From: Trichoplax adhaerens
Taxonomy: Eukaryota; Placozoa; Uniplacotomia; Trichoplacea; Trichoplacidae
Direction of reading: 5' to 3'
Length of the DNA: 64,000 nucleotides
Assembly: GCF_000150275.1 (NCBI RefSeq)
Contig: NW_002060943.1
Coordinates: 2,384,462 to 2,448,461, forward strand
The notes beneath the pieces are model-generated. The model had not been told where the DNA came from. It was given only the letters and a program-made list of their open reading frames with translations, and ran no database searches. Shown piece by piece: positions 1 to 12,800 of this stretch. Position numbers and translations under genes: made by a program. Numbering within the stretch: position 1 is the stretch's first letter; each line of letters opens with the position of its first letter.

Positions 1-1129
1 AATCCCAGCCAGTCCACAGGACAGTCACTCCCTCTATTGCCAATGTCTGTCTTGGTAGTCTATAACTCGGTAAAAGTGTGCAATTCATGGCGATATGATG
101 TAGACTGCAGCCAGGCACTTGGACGATTTCCTTGCGATCAATCAAGCCAGCAAAGGAATAGTTCAAGAGAGACTTTTGGATTTTGGCCAAAAGTTCCTGC
201 TACAACTGTCATTCGCTCTACTGCCAATGTCTGTCTTGGTAGTCTATAGCTCGGTAAAAGTGTGCAATTCATGGCGATGTGATGTAGACTGCAGCCAGGC
301 ACTTGGACGATTTCCTTGCGATCAATCAAGCCAGCAAAGGAATAGTTCAAGAGAGACTTTTGGATTTTGGCCAAAAGTTCCTGCTACAACTGTCATTCGC
401 TCTACTGCCAATGTCTGTCTTGGTAGTCTATAGCTCGGTAAAAGTGTGCAATTCATGGCGATGTGATGTAGACTGCAGCCAGGCACTTGGACGATTTCCT
501 TGCGATCAATCAAGCCAGCAAAGGAATAGTTCAAGAGAGACTTTTGGATTTTGGCCAAAAGTTCCTGCTACAACTGTCATTCGCTCTACTGCCAATGTCT
601 GTCTTGGTAGTCTATAGCTCGGTAAAAGTGTGCAATTCATGGCGATGTGATGTAGACTGCAGCCAGGCACTTGGACGATTTCCTTGCGATCAATCAAGCC
701 AGCAAAGGAATAGTTCAAGAGAGACTTTTGGATTTTGGCCAAAAGTTCCTGCTACAACTGTCATTCGCTCTACTGCCAATGTCTGTCTTGGTAGTCTATA
801 GCTCGGTAAAAGTGTGCAATTCATGGCGATATGATGTAGACTGCAGCCAGGCACTTGGACGATTTCCTTGCGATCAATCAAGCCAGCAAAGGAATAGTTC
901 AAGAGAGACTTTTGGATTTTGGCCAAAAGTTCCTGCTACAACTGTCATTCGCTCTACTGCCAATGTCTGTCTTGGTAGTCTATAGCTCGGTAAAAGTGTG
1001 CAATTCATGGCGATGTGATGTAGACTGCAGCCAGGCACTTGGACGATTTCCTTGCGATCAATCAAGCCAGCAAAGGAATAGTTCAAGAGAGACTTTTGGA
1101 TTTTGGCCAAAAGTTCCTGCTACAACTGC
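1..1129. repeat. 184-bp tandem satellite, about six copies
   Basis: The same block recurs every 184 bp; the word CAATGTCTGTCTTGGTAG falls at about 41, 225, 409, 593, 777 and 961. Copies are nearly identical. The clearest difference is GCGATATG against GCGATGTG, with the first and fifth visible copies sharing the A form. Open frames of 78 and 104 codons appear on both strands in every copy, but they are by-products of the repeat and not genes. The array starts before the window, and its last copy passes directly into a different repeat near 1130. Confidence 0.95.
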
Positions 1130-1690
1130 CATCCATTCTCATCGCTGAGCATCTAGTTTATGCCAGTAGATATTATCTTGAGGGATGGACTGCAGCCAGC
1201 AAGTTGTACACTCAATGTACATTCTACATTGCCTCTAAATCAAAACACCAAATGCTTTAGTGAGCATTGCAAAAGAAAGAGACTGGCTGATTGGAGGAAA
1301 AGTCTCTTCTAGAACTACGATCAATTCTCATCGCTGAGCTTCTACTTCATGCCAGCGAATATTCTATTGCGGGATGGACTGCAGCCAGCAAGTTGTACAC
1401 TCAATATCCATTCTACAGTGCCTCTAAATCAAAACACCAATGCTTTAGCGAATGCGTTAGTGAGTATTGCAAGAGAAAGAGGCTGGCTGATTGGAGGGAA
1501 AGTCAGCTAGAACTACGATCAATTCTCATCGCTGAGCTTCTACTTCATGCCAGCGAATATTCTATTGCGGGATGGACTGCAGCCAGCAAGTTGTACACTC
1601 AATGTCCATTCTACAGTGCCTCTAAATCAAAACGCCAATGCTTTAGTGAGTATTGCAAGAGAAAGAGACTCGTTGATTAGGGGAAAACCT
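1130..1690. repeat. Second tandem repeat, roughly 190-bp units, direct copies
   Basis: Three imperfect copies share the words CATCGCTGAGC, GGATGGACTGCAGCCAGCAA and CCTCTAAATCAAAAC, starting near 1131, 1325 and 1515. They share the GACTGCAGCCAG core with the upstream 184-bp satellite, so the two families are probably related. I see no gene in it. Confidence 0.85.
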
Positions 1691-1744
1691 CTAGTTCATG
1701 CCAGCAAATATTCTATCGATAGAATATTTGCTGGCATGAACTAG
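1691..1744. repeat. Perfect 54-bp palindrome at array inversion point
   Basis: Two 27-bp arms are exact reverse complements with no spacer. The left arm begins CTAGTTCATGCC, the centre is TATCGATA between 1717 and 1718, and the right arm ends GGCATGAACTAG. It marks the point where the repeat family switches from direct to inverted orientation. Confidence 0.95.
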
Positions 1745-1990
1745 ACGCTCAGCGATGAGAATTGATCGCAGTTCTAGCAGCAACTTTTCCCCAAATCAAC
1801 GCGTCTCTTTCTCTTGCAATACTCACTAAGGCATTGGTGTTTTGATTTAGAGGTACTGTACATTGAGTGTACAATTTGCTGGTTGCAGTCCATCCCTCGA
1901 TAGAATATTTGCTGGCATGAACTAGACGCTCAGCGATCCGAATTGATCGCAGTTCTAGCAGGAAGGTTTTCCCTTAATCAAGGCTAGAAC
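1745..1990. repeat. Inverted copies of the 190-bp repeat
   Basis: This stretch carries reverse complements of words found to the left, for example CTCAGCGATGAGAATTGATC and ACTCACTAAGGCATTGG. The partial copies end in another CGATAGAATATTTGCTGGCA block near 1897, so the array is head-to-head around the 1717 palindrome. Confidence 0.8.
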
Positions 1991-2800
1991 TATGATCAAT
2001 TGATTCTATTAGTGTCTAGTTCGTGGCAGGGTGATACCGATATATTGTAGTAAAAGGCGGACTATAGTAAGGAACTTGAACGCTAGTGAATATTTAAAGA
2101 GAGAGAGAAGTTGATTTTGCAAAAATGAAGGCTAGAACTACCACCGCTTCTATTAGTATCTAGTTTATGGCAGCGTGATACTGATATATTGTACTAAAAA
2201 GACGGACTACAGTAAGGAACTTGAAGGGTAGTGAAGGGTATCTAGTTTCTAGCAATGGATATATAAATCCAGAATACCAATGCTGTAGCGAGTATTGAAA
2301 GAGAGAGACTGCTTGATTTTTGCAATAATCAAGGCTACAACTACGATCAATTGATTCTATTAGTGTCTAGTTAATGGCAGGGTGATACCGATATATTGTA
2401 GTAAAAGACAGACTACAGTAAGGAACTTGAACGCTAGTGAATATTTAAAGAGGGAGAGAAGTTGATTTTGCAAAAATGAAGGCTAGAACTACCATCGCTT
2501 CTATTAGTATCTAGTTTATGGCAGTGTGATACTGATATATTATACTAAAAAGACGGACTACAGTAAGGAACTTGAGCGGTAGCGAATCTTAAGGATAAAA
2601 TCATTCTTAGGAATGGCCGTAACAGATATATATCAATCCAAAATACCAATGCTGTAGCGAGTAATTAAAGAGAGAGAGAGAGAGAGAGACTCCTTCAACG
2701 ACGATCAATTCTATTAATATCTAGTTCATGGCAGTGTGATATTGATATATTGTACTAAAAGACGGGGAACTACGTTAACAAATTTGAACGGTACCCATCA
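1985..2800. repeat. Third degenerate repeat family
   Basis: Four or five diverged copies share the words GTGATACCGATATATTGTA, GGACTACAGTAAGGAACTTG and GAGAGAGA. A GA-rich microsatellite sits near 2668-2690. No coding potential is visible. Confidence 0.75.
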
Positions 2801-4922
2801 ATCAAAAACGCCAAGGAAAAAACAGTCAATGATTAATCCTGTAATTAGTTACTGGCAAGGGGATAGTTGATCATGGAACTTTCGCCATCCTAAGTTATAA
2901 TGATGATAAAACTCAGCTATTATGAAATAGAACTCATCATCTGCTCCGTATACAGTCGCTAGAAAGAAGATTAATCCTTCAGTAAATTCTTAACTGGTAG
3001 ACGGTAGGATAATTGATCTTACCCCTGTCAGACATTACAAATAGGGCTCTACGATTAATCTTCAGTAGCTATCATTACTCATTCCATGTGTTGTACAAGC
3101 AGTAGGAATAATGCATGAAATAATCCAATGTCAACTGTTGTAGAAACGGGAATTATCTTACTGCCTATCAGATATTACAAATACAGTATATACTCTACCA
3201 TTAATCTTGAATCGTTATTACTCTTTCCAAGTACATACAGTCGAGATGACAAACGAAAAATTCACAGAAAATCTTCCAGAAGTATAAGTAATCTCACTAT
3301 ACAGCACAGTACGAGTATGCAAATAAATGCCATTAAACGAGATTATCTGGAGTAAATAGAAACTTTTCAGTAGCCATTGCTCTTTTCATGTACGCGTACT
3401 ATGACAATATATATATACAGTTACAGTAGAGATAATTGATGTACTTTCAGAAACAACCTAATGGAAACTGTTCCAAGAACGAGCGTTATAGAATTCTTGT
3501 TTCTGCGACCGTTTACATTAAGTTATAAATCATTAACAAACAGTAGGATACAGTGTTAACCCTCGTTTCTGAAATAGTCTGCATTATATATTATAGCGTG
3601 TCTAATCGCTTTATATATACATAAGAAGAGCAATGACTACTGAAAGTTAATCGTTCTACATTACAGATAGTGCGGCAGTCCCCTGAAACAGGATGTTGTC
3701 ATATTATATCGCTCGTAATAATCTTAACGCTTCCAATTAGTTTAACAGCAATGAATAGTAAACAGATTATGCGATAAACTTTCTGAGGCCATGGCTCTTC
3801 CCATGATCTACTAAAATTTTCATATTTAAATATGGACTCAAAAATTAGCAGTAGAAAGGCGTTCAATTTCGTCATGATATTTGTATTTAGGATGTAATAA
3901 TGTGTCCAATTTGGAAGCGAAAGATGGCAAGTTACAATATACGACTAGAACCTAGAATCGAGATACATGTCTAGTAGATTCAATTTAGGAAAAAGGCATT
4001 TTTTATTATGGTCAATAGAACATTTACGTGACTAATCATCAGGAATTCACCGACTAAACTTGACAGTCAACATAACAAAAATGCCATAGTTCAATAGTAA
4101 TATGGGCATCGATAGCACAAAATGGAACCTGTTTTAAACGGTATATCGTATCTCACTCAAACAGTTTGCCTAAAATCTGCTTATTGCAATCTACAGTTTC
4201 CTAAGATAATCCCAGACTATTTTACTACCTACAGTGGTAAATTAGTCATTTTTCGTTTATTTGGATAGGCAATGCATATCAGGAGAATAGGAGAATAGGA
4301 GAATATTCTACATCAGACTATTCTAAAAATTGCCGTTACTGGAAATGAATACTCGACAGATCGCTGAACTTTATTTAGATATTGCGTACGGTAGATTATT
4401 ACTCTACATGAATGGGCCTAACGTAATGAAAAAGGAGAGATCATCAAGTAGAACTTGTTATACTAATTTAGAAGATACAGCAGAGGATGATGGCATCATT
4501 AGTTACTCAACTTAGACTTAATTGAATGGCTTATTGATGGTAATATCTATGTATAGATTGCATTAAGAGTATCTTGCATTGAATTGAAATTGTAATATTA
4601 ACCATTTTTACTCTATTCATCAGCTTGGTAATGCCTAATATAAGCATTCAAAAAGCCAATAGTTTGTTAATTACAGCTACATTCTGTCTAATATAAAGCG
4701 TATGGCAAATATTTTCAAGACATAATTTCTCTTACCTGTTCCGCAAAGACATTGGATCGAGCGACAATATCTTGGACCACTTTAGCTGTCGATTGGGCGT
4801 AAAAAAAGACTTTTATCTGACTTTGATCTATCTTCAGGTATTGATTCTACAATTGCTTTGGGATTTTTCCAAGTATTCAAAATCTCTCAAGGTAGAAAAC
4901 TTTTCGAAAACGAATACTCAAA
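2801..4922. other. Intergenic, AT-rich, with degenerate repeats
   Basis: Diverged copies of a segment containing TCAGATATTACAAATA and ATTAATCTTCAGTAGC recur between about 3000 and 3680. A 56-codon open frame from an ATG at 4345 to 4515 has a fairly protein-like sequence but no splice or homology support. No gene can be supported here. Confidence 0.5.
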
Positions 4923-7900
4923 ATGGTTTGTTGCTATTCTTTCGTGTTGATATTCCTAATGCTGTCTATTGGCCAGTCGACAGCAGTTCCAATGAACTCC
5001 AGTTTTCACGCAAAGACCAAATTTTCCCTATCTGAAAATGTACAATGTTGCTGCCATGAAACAGTAGCCTTTTGCGATCTTCACCTGAAAGACAATCTTG
5101 TCATAACCAATAAATGTTTCTCCTACGTTACTACCCTAACGTTAAATGAGCCTGCCGTGGGCACCATCAAAAAATTCCACGCTAACTTTACAAGAAATAT
5201 GCAGCATTTAATCATCAATGGTGGCAGAGTCGATCTGGCCGAATTTAATGTCTTTATCAATTCTTCCTTGATGATGCTTACCTTAAATCAAACGACAATC
5301 GATGGACAAGAACATCCACTGCCTGCAATTGAGACAATTAAAATCTATCAAACTAATTTAAATCGTTTACCTTTTTTCCATCCTAGTTTCAATCCGAGGA
5401 AAAGATCGCTAGGAAAATATGTGGGCAGTTTACTTTTGGACAATAATCAAATCAAAAATACCGATGTGGATATTATGTCAGCTGGAGTCTATGCTCACTT
5501 GGAACGTTTATCACTTCGTGGCAATCAAATTTCTAGTCTTGTAAATTTTGAAATTTTAAACTTTATGCAAGGGTTAAAATGGTTGGATTTATCCAATAAT
5601 AGCATCAGTACAGTTGACAAAATGACTTTAGCACCGTTAATTCAATTGCATTATTTATCGTTAAAAGATCAACGGATTACTGGGCCTTTCCAATTTCAAG
5701 CCGATTTATTAGATTCGTTATTAACACAAATTAATCATCGATGGCAATTACGCATTGAGTTACCGCAATATGTCTATTGCAATTGTACTACATCTTGGAT
5801 TCAATCTTGGATTTTTAATTCCAATCCAGATTACTTTGTTGCTAATTATGATCAAATTGCATGCTTTAACAAAGTATTGCCAGGCAACAGTCAAAGGGCA
5901 ATTAATCGTGTCGACTTTAGTCGTTGTCTATGTCGGCAGCATGATTGCCATGATCCAATGTCATATTGCCATTACTATACTATTAACGGTGGTTTTGCAG
6001 CGGATTGGCAATGTGGTAAAGGATATGCAACTTACTTTGATGGGAGCGATCTTCGTAAACGATGCTATCCATGTAAGTTAACATCATATCTCATTTTAGC
6101 TGATGTATTAATTGCATTTATTTTCTATTTTCCTATTTCATACCAAATGAAAAGGGGGAAAAAAAACATTTACTTAAGGCCTCAAATTTCATAGTAGTAT
6201 GATTATTCTATTTCCATCCATTATTAAATAAGTTAACACTAAATCTCATTTTAGCTGATAGATGGATTGTATATACTATATTTTCATTTTCCCATTTCAT
6301 ATTAAATGAAAAGGAAAAAAAAGATTTATTACTTGATGCCTCAAATTTCTTCAGCAGCATGATTGTTCTATCTCTATATTTTATTGAACAAGTCAATACT
6401 GCATCTCATTTTAGCTGATGAATAGATTGCATATATTTTCTATTTTCCTATTTCATATCGAGTAAAAAAGGAAAGAAAAAATCTTTTTTACGCCGTACAT
6501 CAAATTTCATAGTACTGCATTTTTTATTGAATAAGATCTACCAAACTTAATCATAGAGGTTACCAAAAGAGGACGATGCAATTAAAAGTCTTCTTCATAC
6601 AGAATAGTATTAAAATACTGTACTAGCGTAGAACAGTCAATAGAAAATTTCTACTGTAGTAAATAGAATTTTCAAATTCTTGATCTTTCAGCTAATATAT
6701 CCTTCAAACCCTTTTAGTTAAAACGGCCTCATGTCGACATTCTGGAACAGAACTGTCCTGCTCAGGAAATGGTTATGATAACGTTCTCCGGCGAGAAAAT
6801 TTGGGTGATGCAGCTACAATATACCGTAAAGTTTTCGACAATAATAATGTATTCCTTTCTACGCTTCATTTGTTTGGCTTTAATTTTGCAAATCAAAGCG
6901 ATTTAATTGCGACTATGGCTCTGATCCATAGTCATTACTTCACTTTATCTGTCAGTAAAATCGTTATTGAAGATTGTATTTTACCCCAATTGGATGTTTT
7001 TCCATTTTTAAATCCGTTATATAGCGCGCCTATAACAGAATTGGTAATAAGAAATTCTCATTTGCAATCCATTACTTTGCCGCATCCAAGACTTGTACCA
7101 AACTTGCAAAAATTGTACTTAGAATATAATAATTTAAGCGCTTTTCCAATGCCACCAGCGCCATACGGAAATTTAACTTTGTTGATGTTAAAAAATAATG
7201 CTATTCAAGATATTCCGTCAGACTTCAACAATATGTATTCGAGATTAAGTAAAGTTGATTTAACCTATAATTCTATCCAACAAATACCAACACATCTTCT
7301 GGATAAATGGCGTCGAAGTCGTTATACATATGTAGATTTATCTTATAATAATATTAAAATATTACCTACGTCTTTAGCTGAAGTGATCGTGACTAGGTCA
7401 GCTAGGATGTATTTTGCTGATTTGCTTGATTATATAGTCGTTCCAATTCGTTTAAGAGGTAATTTAATTCCATTTGATGCTTTAATTGCATTTACATCCA
7501 AATTGCTAATGGATAACGGTAATTGTATGCCACGTACTGGTCAATTTAGTTCTAATCAGAGCCACGTAATGTTCTATCAGCAACATTTTTTCGATACTTA
7601 TCTACCATGTAATTGTCATTTTGCCTTACAATTAAAACCATTATGGATCAAATGCTTAAATTTAACACATCGTTGCTCGAATCAAGGCATTCAACCAGGA
7701 CAGCCTCTAGATTCGTTATTACATCATCGGTGTAAGTGCAGTAAAGAACGTGATGTATGTGTACCATTTGGAATTTGTCATGAATCATCGACAGAATTGG
7801 CATCATCTTGCGTTCTCGATTTCAGAGCAAGGCGTAGCAGTGTTCTATCGCAAGGCACAATCGGCGATTTACTGTGCTATAACATATCGGTTATAGTCTC

Positions 7901-8957
7901 GCCATCGACACTTCCTTCAATCATTGCACCACCATCGAAAAGTTTATCGACATCGACAAGCTTTACAAGTATTGTAACGAGTAGTTCGATTGATGACATT
8001 CAACTGACTCAAACGGAAACAGTAAAAAATGACTATGATAGCTCAGTAACAAATATTTCATCTAGTCCATCGAAAGCGCCATCCAATCATATCATTATTC
8101 CACCCGATAGTAAGAAACCTGAGCCTACTCCATCCATTGCTATTACTACAATGCCCTCTTTGAATCGCTCTACTAATAATTCTGAATTTCAAACTAATCC
8201 TATAACACCGACATTAATCGCAAACGCTTTTGGCGGAGGTGATGAGAAAGTTGCCTATGGTAGGTTCATAGTATGAATCATTCTATCGGCATTGCATGTT
8301 CGTATTTGAAGTTCATGATGCAATTTTTAAGATATTGGCTAAATTAAATTCATTCAAATCGAATCAATTTCATTTACATTAGAAAGTCATTAACAGCTAA
8401 TTCTATAATATTGATAAATTGTTATATTTCATCTTATACAGAATTTAATAATTTATTAACGATTATGTTTTATTTTTGGCTCGTATTGTTATGGTGCTAA
8501 ATTAAGTACTTGTATTTATTTATGACCTTATTTGACTATCGTATTAGCTGTGTAAAATCAAATTCCTAAATTTAAAATCGTCCACGACTAGTTAATAAGT
8601 AACAGCAACATCTTGATGTTCGACAGTACTGGTCGACTGTTTGATGATGATGAAAATGACAATTTTTTTTACTTTTAGGTGTGGCTGGGGCTTTAGCCTG
8701 CGTTGTTATAATAGCCGTAGTCATAGCTTATGCAATTTACAAAAATAAATGGTAAGATAATAACGCAAGTTATAAGGAATAATTTAAATTATTGCATCAT
8801 TATCGTTTTCGTATTCTAGTGATTTAAAATCAGTAAAAGGTTTTACTGACAATTTAAATAGCTGCTAATTTGAGAATATCGCAATGTTGTTTGGCTTATC
8901 TTTAGGGGATTAGGCAAGTACAATTGCTTTGCGAAATCGGATATAAGTCAAAAGTAA
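4923..8957 (+). CDS. Two-module leucine-rich-repeat type I membrane protein
   Basis: Proposed exons are 4923-6072, 6718-8259, 8679-8751 and 8906-8957, which sum to 939 codons (938 aa). The N-terminus is a signal peptide (MVCCYSFVLIFLMLSIG). Two similar ectodomain modules follow, each with LRRs (such as LERLSLRGNQISSL and LTLLMLKNNAIQDIPSDF), an LRRCT-like cysteine cap (CNC...C) and a further C-x-C...DxC...CH motif. Next come a Ser/Thr/Pro-rich stalk and one membrane helix (VAGALACVVIIAVVIAYAIY) in exon 3. Exon 1 ends in phase 1 at a GTAAGT donor, and exon 2 supplies the two missing bases. Alternatively, reading straight through that donor adds a hydrophobic segment and stops at 6194, giving a shorter 423-aa one-module protein. 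It may be a cell-surface receptor or adhesion protein; ligand unknown. AATAAA signals occur near 9470. Confidence 0.75.
6068..6535. repeat. Three tandem copies (about 150-165 bp) in LRR intron 1
   Basis: Each copy contains AAGTTAACA or a variant, then ATCTCATTTTAGCTGAT, a TTTTCTATTTTCC-type tract, and CTCAAATTTC. The first copy overlaps the exon 1 donor and encodes the membrane-helix tail of the read-through product. The second and third copies are diverged and have lost that frame. Each copy carries an acceptor-like CATTTTAG. Confidence 0.8.
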
Positions 8958-9837
8958 GTAAAATTGAGCAAATGTTTAAAATCAATATCTTGCAACATGC
9001 CATTCTTTTCTTACCATAACTGAAGGATACTTAGAGCCTAACAGACAATTTTTAGGATTATTTAGAATTAGCATAGAAAATTAATTTCTCTACTGATTTG
9101 CAAAATAGTATTGCATAGACTGCAATAGGTTACAGAATAATTGAAGTACCATTTCTAAGTAATACATTTTTAACCTAGGGCTTTGGTGAACAATGAAGTT
9201 CTGAATCCGTTGAAATGATTAATCCTGAGTAAAGTTTAAGCTTGATTAATTTTCAAGCAATGAACAGATCTTTAGTAAAGATGTAATAGAACTCATGAAT
9301 CTGTATTAATAGATACGTTTAATTTGCATTATATTTCCTGAGTTAGTACCGTAGATCTGTTCAATCAATGTATTTTCTTAACAACATACTCTTATAATCG
9401 TTTGATAATACGTATAATGTACATATATACATGGGTATCCACTGAAATTGTAACGTGGATAAAAGCAAAATAATAAAAAATTAATCACAAACCAAGCCAT
9501 AAATTCATACTAACATTACGTTGAAAGTCAAAACAGAGACACTAGAAAATCTGCTCACTGTAAACAGGCAACAGTAATTTATTAATTTTCACAGCGGAAT
9601 GCTTGCATATTGAATAAATTTGCTTACTTGATAATCGAATACCAATTTTTGGCAACATTTACATTGTGTACAGAAGACATTTACAGTTTTTTAATCAGAT
9701 AGGTAGAATCATACTGTAGAGATAAAAAATAATGGGGCTTTTTAACTCTATCGAAATAATAACAAAAATTTTTATTACGTTCCATAATAATTTAAGAGTT
9801 GATATCAGACTGTACAGTATAATTACGAAGATATCCT
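8958..9837. other. Intergenic between convergent LRR and INTS2 genes
   Basis: No coding or RNA gene seen. The sequence is the shared 3' side of a plus-strand and a minus-strand gene. TTTATT at 9771-9776 reads AATAAA on the minus strand, about 60 bases past the INTS2 stop, and is a likely polyadenylation signal. Confidence 0.6.
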
Positions 9838-12800
9838 TTACGTCGAGAGACTGTTAAATTCGTGGTTAAAAGACGTTTTTCTCTGCACTATACAATGCTT
9901 TACAATGAAAGAAAAAGCGATTTCTATCGCTTTCAATATGTCTACAGTCGGTAATATGGCTTCCAAACTCTCACTGTCGTGTATATTTGATAAATCATGC
10001 GAAGAAGAATTGTCACTATTCGAGATATCCATGTCGTTACTATTGCTTTCATTTACTTGTACGATTCCGTTGGATATGCCACTTGCAGTAGTGCAATCCA
10101 CACTTGCATCAGGGGTTACATAATTTGAATTATAGGTAATTGCTGTTTTAGCCGGTGAAGATGTCGATGAATGCATAATCCTTCCACACTGAAGGAGTAA
10201 TGACACAATATCCTCACACATTGGAGGAAAAGCGTATCCGAATCTTGCTAATGCTGGTAAAACTGTTCTAATTAGTTGATTCAGTGCATTTGCAGGAAGC
10301 ACAGATAACATTAAAGTGACATGTTCAAGAATTTGGTTAGCAACATCCATGGACTTTTGAAGAGGATAGTGTATTGCTAAATGTGAGGCCAGTGATATAC
10401 CGAATAACTGAATACAGATAATTACAGATAATTAAGTAATGGAGGGGAAGGTATGCATTGAATTAAAAAGATACAATCAACTACAATTTCATTATCTACG
10501 GAGCTATATACATACTTGCTTGTCCAGTTGAGGTTGATTGATCAATTCTGGAATAAAATCTAAACATACATGCATAGATGGTACACCAGCAACCATCATG
10601 GAGATAAGTTCACTGGGATAGGACTAAAAAATAAATGCAATAGTCATTGATGATGTTACCATCATAATTTACAATGCTATAGCAGAGTAAGACCATAACT
10701 GTCTTATCATTCTACAATTCTTTAAACCTGAAAGTGGACCAGCTTGGTAATATTCGGATATGATATAAAGACTTGATGCAAATGGGAGCATATGATGCTC
10801 CGAATCTCCTGCAGTTCGCTAAGTCGTAACGACTGTTGCTAATACAAGAATAATAATTACATGTTAGAGCAACATAGAGTAGCTAAATATTTAAGATGCT
10901 ATCAATACAACCTGATGATCTTCATTCGTTGGGAGGCAAATCTCCAACAGTATTTGAATTGCAGCTGTTTCCTGGACATAAATAAAGGCGCTTTTAATTC
11001 CTTCTTTCCCTTGTATTTCTTGGTTATTTACGATATTGGCAGATTTTTCTTGTACAATGTTATTTAGAGATGCGCGAAACGCTGTCATGTAAGTATTTAG
11101 GATATGGAGTACTATTTCAAAAATAGGTGGGCACCTACAAATAACAATTTATTCAATTCAGTAAACTAGTAAATATATATTAAGTCCTTTAATTTGAAAA
11201 CTTACCTAAAGACACGCTTATCACATTTTAATATGATTAAGGGGGTAACAGTCAGACTTTCAGCAGATATGACATCTAATTGTTCCGGCAGATCCGTCAT
11301 TTGTGATCGATATAAAGCCTTAATAGTAGGTATCCATAGCCTAAAAAGGTAAATTATGTACTCTTTAGCATTATTACACATTTATTCATTATCTTAGAAT
11401 TAATCGACTACAAGATACTAACTGATGAGACATAGCAGCGGACAACCTATACCACAATTTGTTCACCATCAATGCAATCTTGCGCGGAGTATCTTCTTCA
11501 ATCATCAATGGTAGTGATTTGATTACTAAATTAGAATAACTTAACAGTGATTCCATAGGCAAGGACATTAACTGCGTCAGTAATAACATTGCCGCCATTG
11601 GTTGGGTGAAGGATTTTTCTAAAGCTGTAAAGCGGTGCAACAGTAACTTCAATTTAAAGCAAGTTATCAACATTATGTACACAACTTATCCAAGATCATA
11701 TACTATATACCTTTCCAAGCCATCTCGTGATTAATTAGAATTTGCCGGATGTGTTTTGGTATAAATACCGGAGTGTCACCTTTGACTACGCTTTGATTTG
11801 CTCTTAGCTCAGAGTTATGAGATTGAGTCAGCTCTTCTTGCATTTCTTCAACTTTTAGCCAGTGATCCACCATACATAGCTGACGGTGATGTGTTACTAA
11901 TAGACGAAGTAGCATAGGATAGATCTCGCCGTAGTCTTCCTGGTGACTTTTAGCTTCCAAGAACAATTTTCGTATAGGCAGTTGCGATATTAGCGCCTGG
12001 CTGTAAGTTTTTCTTGCACTAATCTTAGTTTGGCTGGTTACTAAACATTAATAAGATGTTATAGTGAATTGAGGAAGAAAATAATGTAGCTAGGTAAGTA
12101 ATTAATCGTGTATACCTGGCTTTTTCGTCTTATTTACGAAATGATCTTGATATGCCAATACATAATACAATACTAGAACCTTACTAGCAAGGCTGATATC
12201 ATCGTGAAATATAGATATAACTTCATCGTCACTGAAACCTTCCAATACAAACAATTTCTGATCATCTGGGTTAATATTAAATTTGCTCTGCGTTGATGAA
12301 CCGTCGTAAAATAGTAGATCTACAAACGCTTCAATGACGCGAGGCATTAAAGAATGCAAAGGTGATTGCGCTGCTCGAATCTGATTATATAGCCAAGTCT
12401 ATCAAAATAATATTTAAAAGGTTAATAATATTAAGTGCAATATCATACGTCGGCAAAGACGATACGTGGATAGATAATCATCAGTTTTTAGCATTAAGTA
12501 ATTACTGTACATACCTTAACTTGGACATTATGCTTATAAAATGCTTTCATTCGAAGTAGTTGGTAAATACAGTGTATTGGTAAGAAGCCATCAACATTTG
12601 CATTTAAACTGGGTGTTACGAGAACAGTAACTGCGTGTCTTGTTAAAGCCTACAACAAATGTGCTAACAGATGAGCAATAATAGAAATTGCAGCTGCTAG
12701 TTAATACTGTAAAAAAAATAAAGCAATCAGTTTGGATTGTTAAAATCAACTATTAACCTGTTCTTTAAAAATAACTTGTGTGAACATAATTTTCATTCTT

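Noticed and set aside
119..1148. Repeated 104-aa and 78-aa open frames on both strands
   Set aside because: They recur every 184 bp with the satellite, overlap each other on opposite strands and have no start context or homology. They are repeat artefacts.
4345..4515. 56-codon ATG frame upstream of the LRR gene
   Set aside because: The sequence is somewhat protein-like (acidic tail), but there is no splice, family or promoter support, and short ORFs of this size occur throughout.
5755..6081. 108-codon frame with hydrophobic runs
   Set aside because: It is a shadow frame inside the LRR exon, whose signal peptide, LRR and cysteine pattern in the main frame are convincing.
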